Positions 43,580 through 53,448 of a stretch of 64,000 nucleotides of DNA are shown here, in pieces. How positions within the stretch are numbered: the stretch's first letter is position 1; every line of letters starts with the position of its first letter. The stretch is from Diphasiastrum complanatum. Taxonomy: Eukaryota; Streptophyta; Lycopodiopsida; Lycopodiales; Lycopodiaceae. The stretch is from contig CM055095.1 of the NCBI GenBank assembly GCA_029204225.1, positions 64,992,158 through 65,056,157 of the forward strand, read 5' to 3'. The notes beneath the pieces are model-generated. The model saw nothing but the letters and a program-made list of their open reading frames with translations. It ran no database searches and was not told the DNA's origin. The position numbers and the translations under genes were made by a program.

Positions 43580-44713
43580 TGTTGTAAAGCTATCTTCATC
43601 AGCTTTACTTCCGGCGCCACTGGCGCCAGCATTGGCCCTGGCGCCAGCAGTGCCCCTGCTGCTCCCGGCGCCAATGGCGCCGGCTCCACTCCTGGCACCA
43701 CTGTGACCAGAATCCAGTCGGCGCCAAGTTCCTATAGCTGAAAATCTTTGATCGGTTCTAGGGAAGTCCAGAGAGCTCAGATCGATGTGCAATCACCTCA
43801 CATGATCTAGGCATGATTAAAGGAAGCCTGGAGATCAATAAAATCTAGAGAAAAAAAATGACTTTCTCGAAAGAGAAAATTCTAGAGAGAGAAAAATGTG
43901 CTTTACCAGCCTGGGTAGAGTGCTTGGTATGAGGGGGGGGGGGTGCCCCCGGAGACTAGGCTCGGTCACACACTTGAAATGTAACTTTCTCAGATTTATC
44001 AATAAAGTGAGATTTTTCTCAAACTGACTCTGATTATCTTCTGGGTTTCAGTGTTCGGTAAAAGCGCCAGTTGTAAGGCCGCTTCAAAATTTTTAAGTTG
44101 GCACATAGCTGAGGGTCGTATCCCGGGACGCCAGCGGTATGCCGTTGGGGCCATTCGGTCCATGGCGCCAGCGGTATGTTGTCGGGACCATTTGGTCCAG
44201 GAACTGGTTGTCTCCATATCTGTCGCGGCTTGTGGTTTTGAGTGTTCCTTGCATGAACGTGAATGGGTTAAGCTCTTGGGAAACGGGCTCTAATCTGTCG
44301 GCTAAGTTGGATGGCTTGCTTGGGTTGAAGTTACCTGTTTATGGCTGTCCAGTCTGGCGTGGCGCCAGGTTGGCCTCCAGCGCTCGTGTCGAAGCTTTCC
44401 GTTGGTTAAGTCTGATGTAAGTCAGACCGCTTGCTTGGAATGGATGTTACTCGTTTGTAACAAAGCTTCGAGTTGGTTAAGTTTGATGTATGTCGGGCGG
44501 CTTGCTTGGAGGAAAGTCACCCACATCGGGACCCCCGATCTGGCATGGTGCCAAGTTGGATCTCAATGTTGGTTTTCGGAACTTCAAGTTGGTTAAGTCT
44601 GATCGTTGTTGGCGAGTTGGCTGCTTGTATGTTAAGTGGGTTTGGATGGCAAGAGTTGAAGGCTGGGAAGCTAAATCGTGGTTTTCGGCTCCCTTTGGGA
44701 TGCCTGCACTACA
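43580..44713 (+). repeat. element A 5' LTR
   Basis: 1134 bp. TGTTGTAAAGC to GCACTACA. Contains a GGCGCC cluster (43610-43730), a G-run at 43934-43943 and AATAAAGTGAG polyadenylation-like sequence near 44000. The part 43965-44713 matches 58599-59345; the part 43690-43968 matches 47090-47449. Confidence 0.9.
43610..43730. repeat. cluster of GGCGCC palindromes
   Basis: Six GGCGCC hexamers in about 115 bp, with intervening GGCACCA and GCCCCTG variants. The 3' LTR copy at 47085 retains only the last part. Confidence 0.9.
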
Positions 44714-44799
44714 TGTGGTATCAGAGCCGACTGGCTGGTCAGCTATGCGGATCTCACGGAAATGGCCACTGTTTGGGGTTCATCAAGACAACTGTTGTG

Positions 44800-44990
44800 C
44801 AAGGTGCTGTCCACAGTGTAAGCACGGATGCGGTGGTTGACAGAACGGGGGCTTGATGAGTCAAGGTGCTGCCCTTGAGGTGTAAGCACGATCAGTTTCT
44901 GCAGTATGGGCCTGGTGCCGTCTGCACATAGGACAGACGGCACCAGGCCGTCTGCCATTAGGTTGGTGTAAGCACGGTCTGTGCCTTGTG
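44800..44990 (+). repeat. first stem-loop units of the A leader
   Basis: GGTGCTGTCC...GTAAGCACGG and GGTGCTGCCC...GTAAGCACG are two copies of a GTGCT/AGCAC stem motif. They flank a strong hairpin at 44909-44949. Confidence 0.7.
44909..44949 (+). other. 16-bp perfect inverted repeat, 9-nt loop
   Basis: Arms GGCCTGGTGCCGTCTG and CAGACGGCACCAGGCC around CACATAGGA. Element B keeps only the left arm at the same leader position (around 48580). Confidence 0.95.
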
Positions 44991-45019
44991 GGGTGCGGGG
45001 TGACATATTCATGATAGCC

Positions 45020-45580
45020 ACCATTCATTTAGCTATAAGGGCTATCGATCAAATTTGGTAGGGGCGTTACTGAGGCAATGTGCTGCCTAACATGAAAGCA
45101 CGGGTGCATCCACGATTTGGGTGGTATGCTGCCGATCGTTTAGCTATAAGGGCTATCGACTAGATTTGGTGGGGGTGTTACTGAGGCAAGGTGCTGCCTA
45201 ACGGTGAAAGCACGGCTGCATCCACGGGGGTGGTATATTCAAGGATAGCTGCCATTTGTTTAGCTATAAGGGCTATCGACCAAATTTGGTGGGGGCGTTA
45301 CGAAGGCAATGTGCTGCCTAACGGTGAAAGCACGGGTGCATCAACGATTGGGGGGTATGCTGCCAATCGTTTAGCTATAAGGGCTATCGACTTGATTTGG
45401 TGGGGGCGTAACTAAGGCAATGTGCTGCCTAACGGTGAAAGCATGGGGGCGTCCACGGGGGTGGTATATTCAAGGATAGCTGCCGATCGTTTAGCTATAA
45501 GGGCTATCGACCAAAAAGTGGTGGGGCGTGACTGAGGCAATGTGCTGCTTAATGGTGAAAGCACAGATAGTTGGAGGGGT
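45020..45580 (+). repeat. tandem leader repeat, alternating 111/120 bp
   Basis: AGCTATAAGGGCTATCGA starts at 45031, 45142, 45262, 45373 and 45493, steps 111, 120, 111, 120. Each unit contains GTGCTGCCTAACGGTGAA followed by AGCAC, able to pair GTGCT with AGCAC. The alternation comes from CCACGATTTGGGTGGTATGC versus CCACGGGGGTGGTATATTC. Element B has a single unit at 48772. Confidence 0.95.
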
Positions 45581-47084
45581 GTCCTATGTGGGCTGATTCT
45601 GTGATCGATTTGTATGGGCGCATCCAGGAAAAGGTCCGTTGGTAGGACCATCTCAAAGGGGGACCTTGTCTTTGTTACTTGTTAGTAAACCTGCCTGAGT
45701 GTCTTACTTGTATGTATTCGTGGTGAGTCTTAGTACTCGTGCTTTGTCTGGTTTGCATGATTGCTTGTGATACAAGGAGCTGATGGCTCGAGAAGGAACC
45801 TTTCTTTTGAAGGCTGATACCATCAAACAAAGAGGACTACAGAATCTGTGGGGCAGATTTGCAGTTCAAGTACTCGCACGTGAATGACAACGAAACGACT
45901 CAATGTTTGCAAAGGATGGATGGCTAGCTTGTTTTTTGGGTTAGTTTCATTTGCGACAACGCCCACCAGACGCAAGCAGGAAGTCAAAAGTTGGAAAGGG
46001 CAATTTCAGAGGAGATCTTCTATAGAGCAGTTGGTCTTCATTTTGGGATGGCCACCTTCGGAACTAAAACTCACTGAGCATGGGTGATATCCAGTATCAG
46101 TTGGGTTTTTCCTCAAAGGGGAAAGACTAGGATCCTCTTCAGAGATTGGCAACAAGTTGGATCGAGCCATAATCCTAGCAGATGGGAAGCAAAGTGTTGG
46201 AAAGGCTTTTTGTCCGAAGAACTCTACTCTAAGTCCAATCAGCTGATTTTATAAGTGGAGGGGAACTATCACACACACCTCTCTCTTGGGGCAAATTTTG
46301 AATGAAAGTTGATCAAAATGGGAGCAAATTCAAGGTGACCTAGCCATACTCACACGAGGAGACTGGCGAACTTTGGACCTAATAAGTTGACAAGTTTTTG
46401 TTGTGGAAAGGAAAGCTTGTTATAGGCTTTCTCTGGACCAGCAATGATGAGGAAACATGAGTACGTTGGCTTGTGTTACGTGTAAGGCAGCTGATCAATG
46501 AAGGAACTGTGAAAGTTGAGTCTTGCATGAGAGACTTGGTATTTTGAACGGACGCTAAGGGATAGTTCGCATTGAGATCGGACTAGTGCAAACACTGGGT
46601 GCATGTGTCTGATTCAAAGAGAGCTACTTGAAGCCAAGCTCGATGTACACTTCTTGTTTTGACTGTGAGGAAATTGACCAGTGATGGAATTGTGAAAGTC
46701 AAGTTTTGCGCGATGGACATGGCGCTTCAAACAAACGCGAAGAGATAGTTCGTATGCGGAGCAAACTGGTGCAACCCTTTGACTTTCCACGAGGTCAATG
46801 ATTACATTTGGGCTGATTCAAAGAGCTACTTCAAGCTGAGTGAGAGGTGCATTGCGAAGTACTCAATTTTTGCCTACCTTAAAGAGCCAAGATGGAAAAG
46901 TATCAAGATCAGGCTGGGACAAGGAGAGAAATCAAGGTGCAGAAGCAACAAGGCACGGAGTGGACCATAAAGTGGGCAATCAAACGATAAATCCTTTGGC
47001 TCAGGGAGCCTTGATACCTATGCGGAACTGATCAAATCTGGAGCTCAGGGAGCTCAACACAAAGTGCATCAAGGACACTGGCGC

Positions 47085-47452
47085 CACTGTGACCAGAATC
47101 CAGCCGGCGCCAAGTTCCTATGGCTGAAAATCTTTGATCGGTTCTAGCGAAGTCCAAAGAGCTCAGATCGATGTGCAATCACCTCACACGATCTAGACAT
47201 GATTAAAGGAAGCCTGGGGATCAATAGAATCTAGAGAGAGAAAATGACTTTCTAGAAAGAGAAAAATGTGCTTTACCAGCCTGGGTAGAGTGCCTGGTAT
47301 GAGGGGGGGTGCCGAATCCCACCAATACTATAGGGGAGAGAGGGTTGCGACTCAGGGCGAGCTCCAACCAAGTCTCAGCCTCCCTTGCTGGAATGTTGTC
47401 TTGGCTCTCGCCTTGGCATGCTAGCGCCCCGGAGACTAGGCTCGGTCACTAT
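47085..47452 (+). repeat. element A 3' LTR, left part
   Basis: Matches 43690-43968 (GGCGCCACTGTGACCAGAAT, CTTTGATCGGTTCTAG, GATCGATGTGCAATCACCTC, TGTGCTTTACCAGCCTGGGT) plus about 120 bp extra after the G-run. The first roughly 100 bp of the LTR, including the TG end, are missing. It stops at GGCTCGGTCAC, where LTR B begins, and continues at 58599. Confidence 0.8.
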
Positions 47453-48368
47453 TGTAAGCTGACTCGGGTGCACCCAGCGTGCCCTGTAAGACTCAAAGAG
47501 GTGACACTCTCTAAGGTCCCAAAGCAAGTTAGAACGTCAAGGACTCAGCCTCCGACCTGTGGTGAGCCAGTCAAATAGTCACAAAGTCATGAGCTAGCTC
47601 TGGAGCTCGAGTCATGGCCTAGTCAGGAAAGCAGGTTTATTCGGCCGCCGGGACGGCTCCCGGGACCAATGTTCGGGAGCCAGACTGATTCTGCCAGGCT
47701 TGCCAGGCTTAATCAGCAAAATAAAAACTAAGTCCTAAAAAGCGTGCTTTACCAGAAAGCACTATGTTTCAAACCAGAGGGGGTGCACCGAATCACAGCA
47801 GAACTATAGGGGGAGTCCGGCAGACAGAAACTTGGGCAGCTCAACCAGCGCCAGGAATCCAGTCACCAGATCTCAGCTCCCTCTACCAGCACGAGCCAGG
47901 CACAATGCCCAGCACGTGTTGGTGGCCCCGAGACCGGTTAGTCTATGTATGAATGTAACCTCTTTCAAATCTAATAAAGTTGATCCTTGAAGATGATTAC
48001 CATTTCGGTTTCGCCTCCGGGACTGGTCCAAGTGGAAGGACCCTTACTACAACCTTTTTGCGTCGATGGCGCCTAAGTGTCCCTGTCATCGACATGGGGC
48101 TTGCCGCTATGCCAATTGGTCAGTTTGGCGACCACTATGCCTTGGGTTTCATGTGTGGCTTGTCTTTGCCTTTGGTTACCTTTTGGGGATGGATTTCGAG
48201 TTGGCTTTCGGGTTGGTTGGAATTCCAGTTTTCTTAAGTCTGAATGGTTAAGCTTGTTACGTTTCTGAGTTGGCTTTTATGTAAGTGCATGATGGATGAA
48301 TGTTAGACTTAAGCGCGTGTTGGGAAAACCGCTCAAGTCCCAGCGCCCTTTGAGATGCCGGCGCAACA
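47453..48368 (+). repeat. element B 5' LTR
   Basis: TGTAAGCTGACTCGGGTGCA to CCGGCGCAACA, 916 bp, very similar to 57687-58598. It includes a CGGGACGGCTCCCGGGAC GC-rich inverted stretch near 47648-47665 and AATAAAGTTGATCC near 47973. Confidence 0.9.
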
Positions 48369-48370
48369 TG

Positions 48371-48383
48371 TGGTATCAGAGCT
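48371..48383 (+). other. primer-binding site of element B
   Basis: TGGTATCAGAGCT, two bases after the LTR end. Initiator Met tRNA type, as in the copia elements here. Confidence 0.85.
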
Positions 48384-49198
48384 GACTAGCCGGTCAGCTA
48401 CGCAAGTCTCACAAGGATGGCCACGTTTTAGGATTTGTCAAGACAACCGTTGCGCAAGGTGCTGCCCACAGTGTAAGCACGGGTGCGTCCACGGTCGGGG
48501 TGGTCGGCAGAACGGGGACTTGATGAGTCAAAGTGCTGCCCTCGAGGTGTAAGCACGGTCAGTTCTCGCGGTTCGGGCCTGGCGCTGTCTGCACGTAGGA
48601 CGGATGAGGCAAAGTGCTGCCTAGGTAGGTGAAAGCACGGTCTGTACCTTGTGGGGTGCGGGGCGACATATTCGAACTATATGGGTTAACCATTGATACA
48701 GAGATGCTGCTCGAATTTGGGTGTAAATCACGGGTGGTTAGCTACCGGTGCGGGATAGCTGCCGATCGTTTAGCTATAAGGGCTATCGACCAAAAAGTGG
48801 TGGGGCGTGACTGAGGCAATGTGCTGCTTAATGGTGAAAGCACGGATGGTTGGATGGATGTTTCCCTGTGGGCTAATTCTGTGATAGATCTGTGTGGGCG
48901 CGGCTAGGCAAAGGTCCTACGTCCGGTCTCAGGGGGGTTTGTGGCTTGAGAGGGATCCTCTGTGTTTGCTTTGGTTGGTATGTTCTGTTTGTTGTGTGCC
49001 TGCTTGGACACAAATGACCTGGTTCCTACTTGGCTCTCAGGTGATGTGGGCGTGCTAAGTTTGAGGAAGGGATATTTTCATTGAAGCTGATTTAATAAAG
49101 AAGAAAAGAGAGCTGTGGGGCCCGGCCGACAGAAGGGATAGCTTCAAATATAAAAAGGATTGAGGCGATAATCTGTTGGAAGTACACCTCTGACTATA
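48384..49198 (+). other. leader of element B
   Basis: Homologous to the element A leader. Four GTGCT...AGCAC stem motifs (about 48457, 48530, 48608, 48815) and a single AGCTATAAGGGCTATCGA unit at 48772. No coding before the gag ATG at 49199. Confidence 0.75.
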
Positions 49199-50457
49199 AT
49201 GGAGGACCATCTTGAAGAATTACGAGCATTGACGGACGGAGAAGAGCTGACTCGAGAATACAGCTCTCGCATGCATCGAGATGGCACTAGGTCCAAGTCG
49301 AGAAAGAAAGAGTGTATGCACTCCACAGTAGCGCCCCTCCAAGAAGAGATGGGTGGCCCTTCTGAACCTACACCAAGAGATGAACCCTTGCCAGAGGCGC
49401 AACAGGACCTCTTTGAAGTGAAGATGCGGCAATACTTATCAAGCGCAATGACGACTATGCTTAGCGAGGTGAAGAAGGATAGAGAAACCGAAAGGAAAGA
49501 ATGGCAAACATCCTTGCGAGCCATGAATCTTACTCAAATTAACCTTGCTAGAGAAATGAGAGACGGGCTAACACAGCTCGAAGCCAGGTTTGAAGAGTTG
49601 GAAGCAACTAGTGGCGCCTCCTCCACAGATACCAAGAGAACCACGAGCGCGAAACACAGAGGGCCCAAGAAAGGCTGCCAAAGTGAAAGCACCACCTACT
49701 TTCAAAGGAGAGCGTGACATTCGAGTTGTGGAAGATTGGTTGTTTCACATGGACCATTACTTCTGTCTGATGAACACTCCTGAGGAAGAAAGAATTGACT
49801 TGGCATTAGCATATTTTGAGGGCTACACTACAAATTGGTACCGGATGGCAGAAATGCATTTTCAAACATGGGACGCATTCAAAGCCGCATTACGAGGAGT
49901 TCATACCGAAGGATTCACACATGAGATTGAGGACAGAATTATCGGGGCTCAAACAGAAAGGGTCATTGCGAGAGTACCTCAATAAATTCAGACAGAGTGT
50001 ATGGGTTATTGAAGATATGTCCGAGGCGGACAAAACTCATTACCTATTGTCTGGAATGCAATCTTGGACCCGGCGTGCGATAGACAGCTACATGCCCCAT
50101 GATTTCAATTCAACTATTCGAGCGGCTGAAATGGTTTGTGATTATGAGAGCACATTGGCACCAGTTGCTCCCACAACCTCAACAAGAGTATTTAGTAGAT
50201 CCAGACCGATTCCGAGCTTCTTTTCAAGGGGGGACTCAGCTCCAAATGGAAACCAAGCCTCGAGTAGCGTGAACAAATTCCCAACAAAAACAGGGTTTGG
50301 CAACCAAGGCAACAATGGAGGGAACATGTCCAGAGAAGAAACAATGTTGGACCTTCAGCTAGTCACAGCAACAGCTCACCAACAGTGGGCAGTTCCATGC
50401 GTTGCTTCAACTGTCATCAGCAAGGTCACTCTTGGAGGTCATGCCCCAAACCATTGA
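49199..50457 (+). pseudogene. gypsy-like gag, two to three frameshifts
   Basis: ATG at 49199 (MEDHLEELRALTDGEELTRE), a charged N-terminus with a possible coiled coil (residues 75-145, KKDRETERKEWQTSLRAMN, DGLTQLEARFEELE). A frameshift near 49620-49690 leads to the Retrotrans_gag capsid: PPTFKGERDIRVVEDWLFHM, EERIDLALAYFEGYTTNWYR, WDAFKAALRGVHTEGFTHE. Another near 49930 leads to SLREYLNKFRQSVWVIEDMS, THYLLSGMQSWTRRAIDSYM, then a Ser/Asn/Gly-rich linker. A third near 50340 brings in the knuckle frame. Family gags are usually one open frame, so this copy is inactive. Confidence 0.8.
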
Positions 50458-51287
50458 ATAAGCAAATCATGGCTGCCATTGAAGGATTTGATAGGATGGA
50501 GAGAGAGGCATTTGATCAAGAAGATGGTGAACAAGATGATGAAGAGGACCCGAAAACGGATTTGACGGAGTTTGACCTGAATGCCTTGCAACAGATAGGG
50601 GCACTTGCGGCGTATCGTGAACATCTTATGGCGACTCCTGCGAGAGGATCCAAGTTATTGTACCTGAAAGGCTGCATTCAAAGCATGATCATATACTTCA
50701 TGGTAGACCTGGGGGCGTCACATAACTACTTGTCAGAAAAACTGACAGGAGAATTGGACATTCAATGTGAAGAAAATGTGACTCCTATTTGTGTGGAGAC
50801 CGCGAAAGGTACAATGACCACTTGTAGATTGGCAACCAACTTACCAATCTCTCTGGGAGCCTGGAAGAATCGACTAACATTCACAATCTTGAAGATGGAT
50901 GCCTTCGATGCTATTTTGGAATTAAGCTGGTTTAACGAACATGTGGTGGCCTTCTTGGCAAAAGGGGTTAACCTTGTGTTATTATATAATGGCAGGAGAC
51001 CTTGTGTCGTCAGAGCTGTGCCAGGGGACCAACTAGAAAAGAACGACACAAATGAACCTGAGCCAACCATTCCTCCCAATCTCATTCACCTATTTAACGA
51101 AGGACAGCCAACAGTGACAGACCAGCTGACACGGGAACAAATGGAGCCAACATTGCCTATAGTCTCTACATCAAAGATGAATTCAAGTGACGATGCAGAC
51201 CTCAAGGATCTCACCTTGTGTGACCAAGCGAAAGCTCACTTCTTTAACGAAGGACATCCAACAGTGCAGAGCTCAAGGAGCTCAACC
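50385..51287 (+). pseudogene. gypsy-like nucleocapsid and protease
   Basis: CFNCHQQGHSWRSC knuckle at 50403-50444, an acidic linker (REAFDQEDGEQDDEEDPK), then LLYLKGCIQSMIIYFMVDLG and ASHNYLSEKL. The retropepsin motif is DLGA, not D-S/T-G-A, with Asp at 50706-50708. A beta-strand-rich protease body follows to about 50990 (TTCRLATNLPISLGAWKNRL), then a linker with a repeated FNEG-PTV motif (HLFNEGQPTVT, HFFNEGHPTVQ). The frame runs straight into the copia LTR and ends at 51326 with an LTR-encoded tail. RT, RNase H and integrase are absent. Confidence 0.75.
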
Positions 51288-51978
51288 TGTGAAAAATTGC
51301 CTACATTGGCAAATCTAGCCATGTAGAATATTGTACATTTTGTCAATATTGTTTGTTGGTTACTTGAATGGCCAAAGTGCCACTTGTACATACACACCTA
51401 AAGTAGGTTACCACGAGTCAAGAGGAGTGGTTGTGTCTATTTGGTAGTGATTCCTACTTTGTAGGATCTAGACCATGATTTATGATGAGATTTGTATCTA
51501 CCATGCACCTACCAAGCATGACTCTTGGATCTAGACTAGGGTTTTCACATTAGGGCAAGAAAGTGGAGTCTACTTCCTTATTACATGCTGGATTTTCACC
51601 TAACTTTGCAAAGGAAGTGTGTTTTACTATGTATTTCCATTCTCCATAGTGAGAAGATAGAAACTTTTTGGAGCCTCAACGAGAAACTCGAGTTTCCTCT
51701 CATTGTATGGTGATTACTCTATTTTTCCAATGAAACCCAGCTTTGGCACTTTGTAAACACTGTCTACAGGCCGTACTACAGCCTTATTTCCACACGTGTG
51801 GAGTTGGATTAGACTATTTGATCAATGCTTTGATTGTCTCTACTTGTTTCCTATCAAGCTGCTAAACTAGATCTTGTTTTCTGATGACTGGTTTCTGATA
51901 GATTGTTTAACAAGCATACAATCACCTTGTGGATCATTCAAAGATCCATTTATGGTCCTTAGTACTGTACTTTTCACA
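51288..51978 (+). repeat. copia family 1 5' LTR
   Basis: TGTGAAAAATTGCC to CTGTACTTTTCACA, 691 bp. Palindrome CCACACGTGTGG at 51790-51801. Confidence 0.97.
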
Positions 51979-51991
51979 TGGTATCAGAGCC
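51979..51991 (+). other. primer-binding site
   Basis: TGGTATCAGAGCC, zero bases from the LTR end. Confidence 0.95.
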
Positions 51992-52608
51992 AAGTACAAG
52001 GCCATTGATCTATGTCTGAATCTAATCCAGTTTTAGCAGGTTTTGGTGCAAAAAGCTAGTATTGGAAGGGCGAGCTGGTATCCAGGTTTTGGTGAGGGGA
52101 TTTGATCCTAGACTTTTTCAGGATCAAAATCCGTACTGTTCACACGTGTGGGCATCTCTGAACCAGCATTTAATAACCCGTATTCATTGGATCATAGAAA
52201 ATTCATATGGTGTCAGTTTGATGTAATTTTTGGTGCAAATCCTAGGATAAGCTACCAAGATCACTTGCCATTGATTAGTTTTGAATTTGTTTCATGAAAA
52301 CTAATTAATCCAGGCTGATTTCAGACCTTCTTAAAGTGGAAACCAGGTCTTGAAAGTACATCAAAGTGAATGAGAGAGATAGAGTCAGTTTTTGTCCAAG
52401 AATAGCCAAGATTGGCAAGATTTGCTTGAGTGTAGTTTTCATCTCATCTTATCTTCATTCCAGCTTGTGAGGGAGTGATAGAACTCTGATTACAAATCCT
52501 CTGTTGGATTAGAAGTCAACATTTGAGTGAAACACTGCAAGTTTGAAACCTTTGTGAGTTTCAGGTCCAAACAAATCTATATCTTGTGTGTAGAATCTTG
52601 CTAGTAAG
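51992..52608 (+). other. untranslated leader of copia family 1
   Basis: No coding. Carries CACACGTGTG at 52141-52150. In the 28-kb copy the same place reads CACATGTGTG. Confidence 0.8.
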
Positions 52609-53448
52609 ATGGGATCAGTGGGAGCCTACCTTCTAGAAGCTAGTGAGAGGTTAAATTCTACCAATTATGCTATTTGGAAAGTGAGGATGGAGTCACTAAT
52701 GGTGCTCCAGGATCTTTATGAGTTTCTAATAGATGATGAAGATGAACCTCTAGGTGCACAAGAATTAGTGAGATACAAGAAGAGGTCTAGGCTTGCACTT
52801 CACTGTATTAAGATGAATGTAAGCAATGATCTTTTAAGGGAAGTATCATCATGTAAGAGTGCTAAAGAGGCTTGGGAATCTTTAAAATCTATCTATGAGT
52901 CTAGTAACACTTCGAGGGTTCTCATGCTTAGGAACCAGATTCTACAAAGCATGAAGAGGAGTGATGAGAATGCACAAGATTATGTGCTAAGAATCAAGTC
53001 TCTTAATAGGGAGTTAGCTTCCATTGGAGAGAAGATTCAAGATAGTGAGCTTGTTCAGATTGTCCTAAATGGTCTAGGGAGTGGCTTTACAAATTTGGTC
53101 CAAAGCTTTGCAATCCAAGACTCTTTGCCTACTATAGAAAAGATACATAGTGTATTAGTAGCTGAAGAGTGTAGGATGTTGCATACCAATGCAAGAATGA
53201 ATGCTATTTCTCTGCAGGATGGTGATGAGAAAGCTAATTTCTCATTTAAAAGCAAGAAGAAGACCAATGGCAAGAAGAAGCACTTCAAGGAGACCAAGGA
53301 GGAGGATGAGGCTTCAAGCTCAAAGGGCAAGATCAAAGACAAGTCCAAGTACAAATGTTTTTTCTGTGGAAAGAAAGGACATTTTGCATCAGAATGTCTC
53401 AAGAAGAAGAAGGCACAAGAGAGCAAACAAAGCAACATTGCACATTAG
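52609..53448 (+). CDS. gag: copia family 1 gag
   Basis: 279 residues from ATG 52609 (MGSVGAYLLEASERLNSTNY) to TAG 53446-53448. N-terminal DUF4219-like start, UBN2 capsid region at residues about 50-190 (SAKEAWESLKSIYESSNTSR, YVLRIKSLNRELASIGEKIQ, LVQIVLNGLGSGFTNLVQSF), a Lys-rich linker, and an intact zinc knuckle CFFCGKKGHFASEC at 53356-53397. It should form the particle and bind element RNA. The start is chosen by homology with three other gags here. The protease follows in the same frame, so the TAG either ends gag or is read through. The 28-kb copy has the same TAG. Confidence 0.92.
   Translation: MGSVGAYLLEASERLNSTNYAIWKVRMESLMVLQDLYEFLIDDEDEPLGAQELVRYKKRSRLALHCIKMNVSNDLLREVSSCKSAKEAWESLKSIYESSNTSRVLMLRNQILQSMKRSDENAQDYVLRIKSLNRELASIGEKIQDSELVQIVLNGLGSGFTNLVQSFAIQDSLPTIEKIHSVLVAEECRMLHTNARMNAISLQDGDEKANFSFKSKKKTNGKKKHFKETKEEDEASSSKGKIKDKSKYKCFFCGKKGHFASECLKKKKAQESKQSNIAH

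Larger units (their letters stand above)
44714..47084 (+). other. element A internal region: PBS, leader, no coding
   Basis: TGTGGTATCAGAGCC at 44714-44728 is the primer-binding site. The leader is homologous to 48369-48900 of element B. From about 45660 to 47080 I see no protein. A few short frames exist, but none has gag, protease or pol motifs. Repeated words (GATAGTTCGCAT/GATAGTTCGTAT, GTGCATGTGTCTGATTCAAA) suggest an internal duplication at 46550-46850. Confidence 0.75.

Noticed and set aside
43559-43792. Ala/Gly/Ser-rich ORFs over the GGCGCC cluster
   Set aside because: They arise from GC-rich repeats in an LTR and are lost in the other LTR copy.
44051-44856. Several 80-127 residue ORFs in LTR A and leader
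   Set aside because: They cross the LTR/PBS border, overlap in all frames and show no motif. The same applies to 47.3-48.5 and 57.9-59.4 kb.
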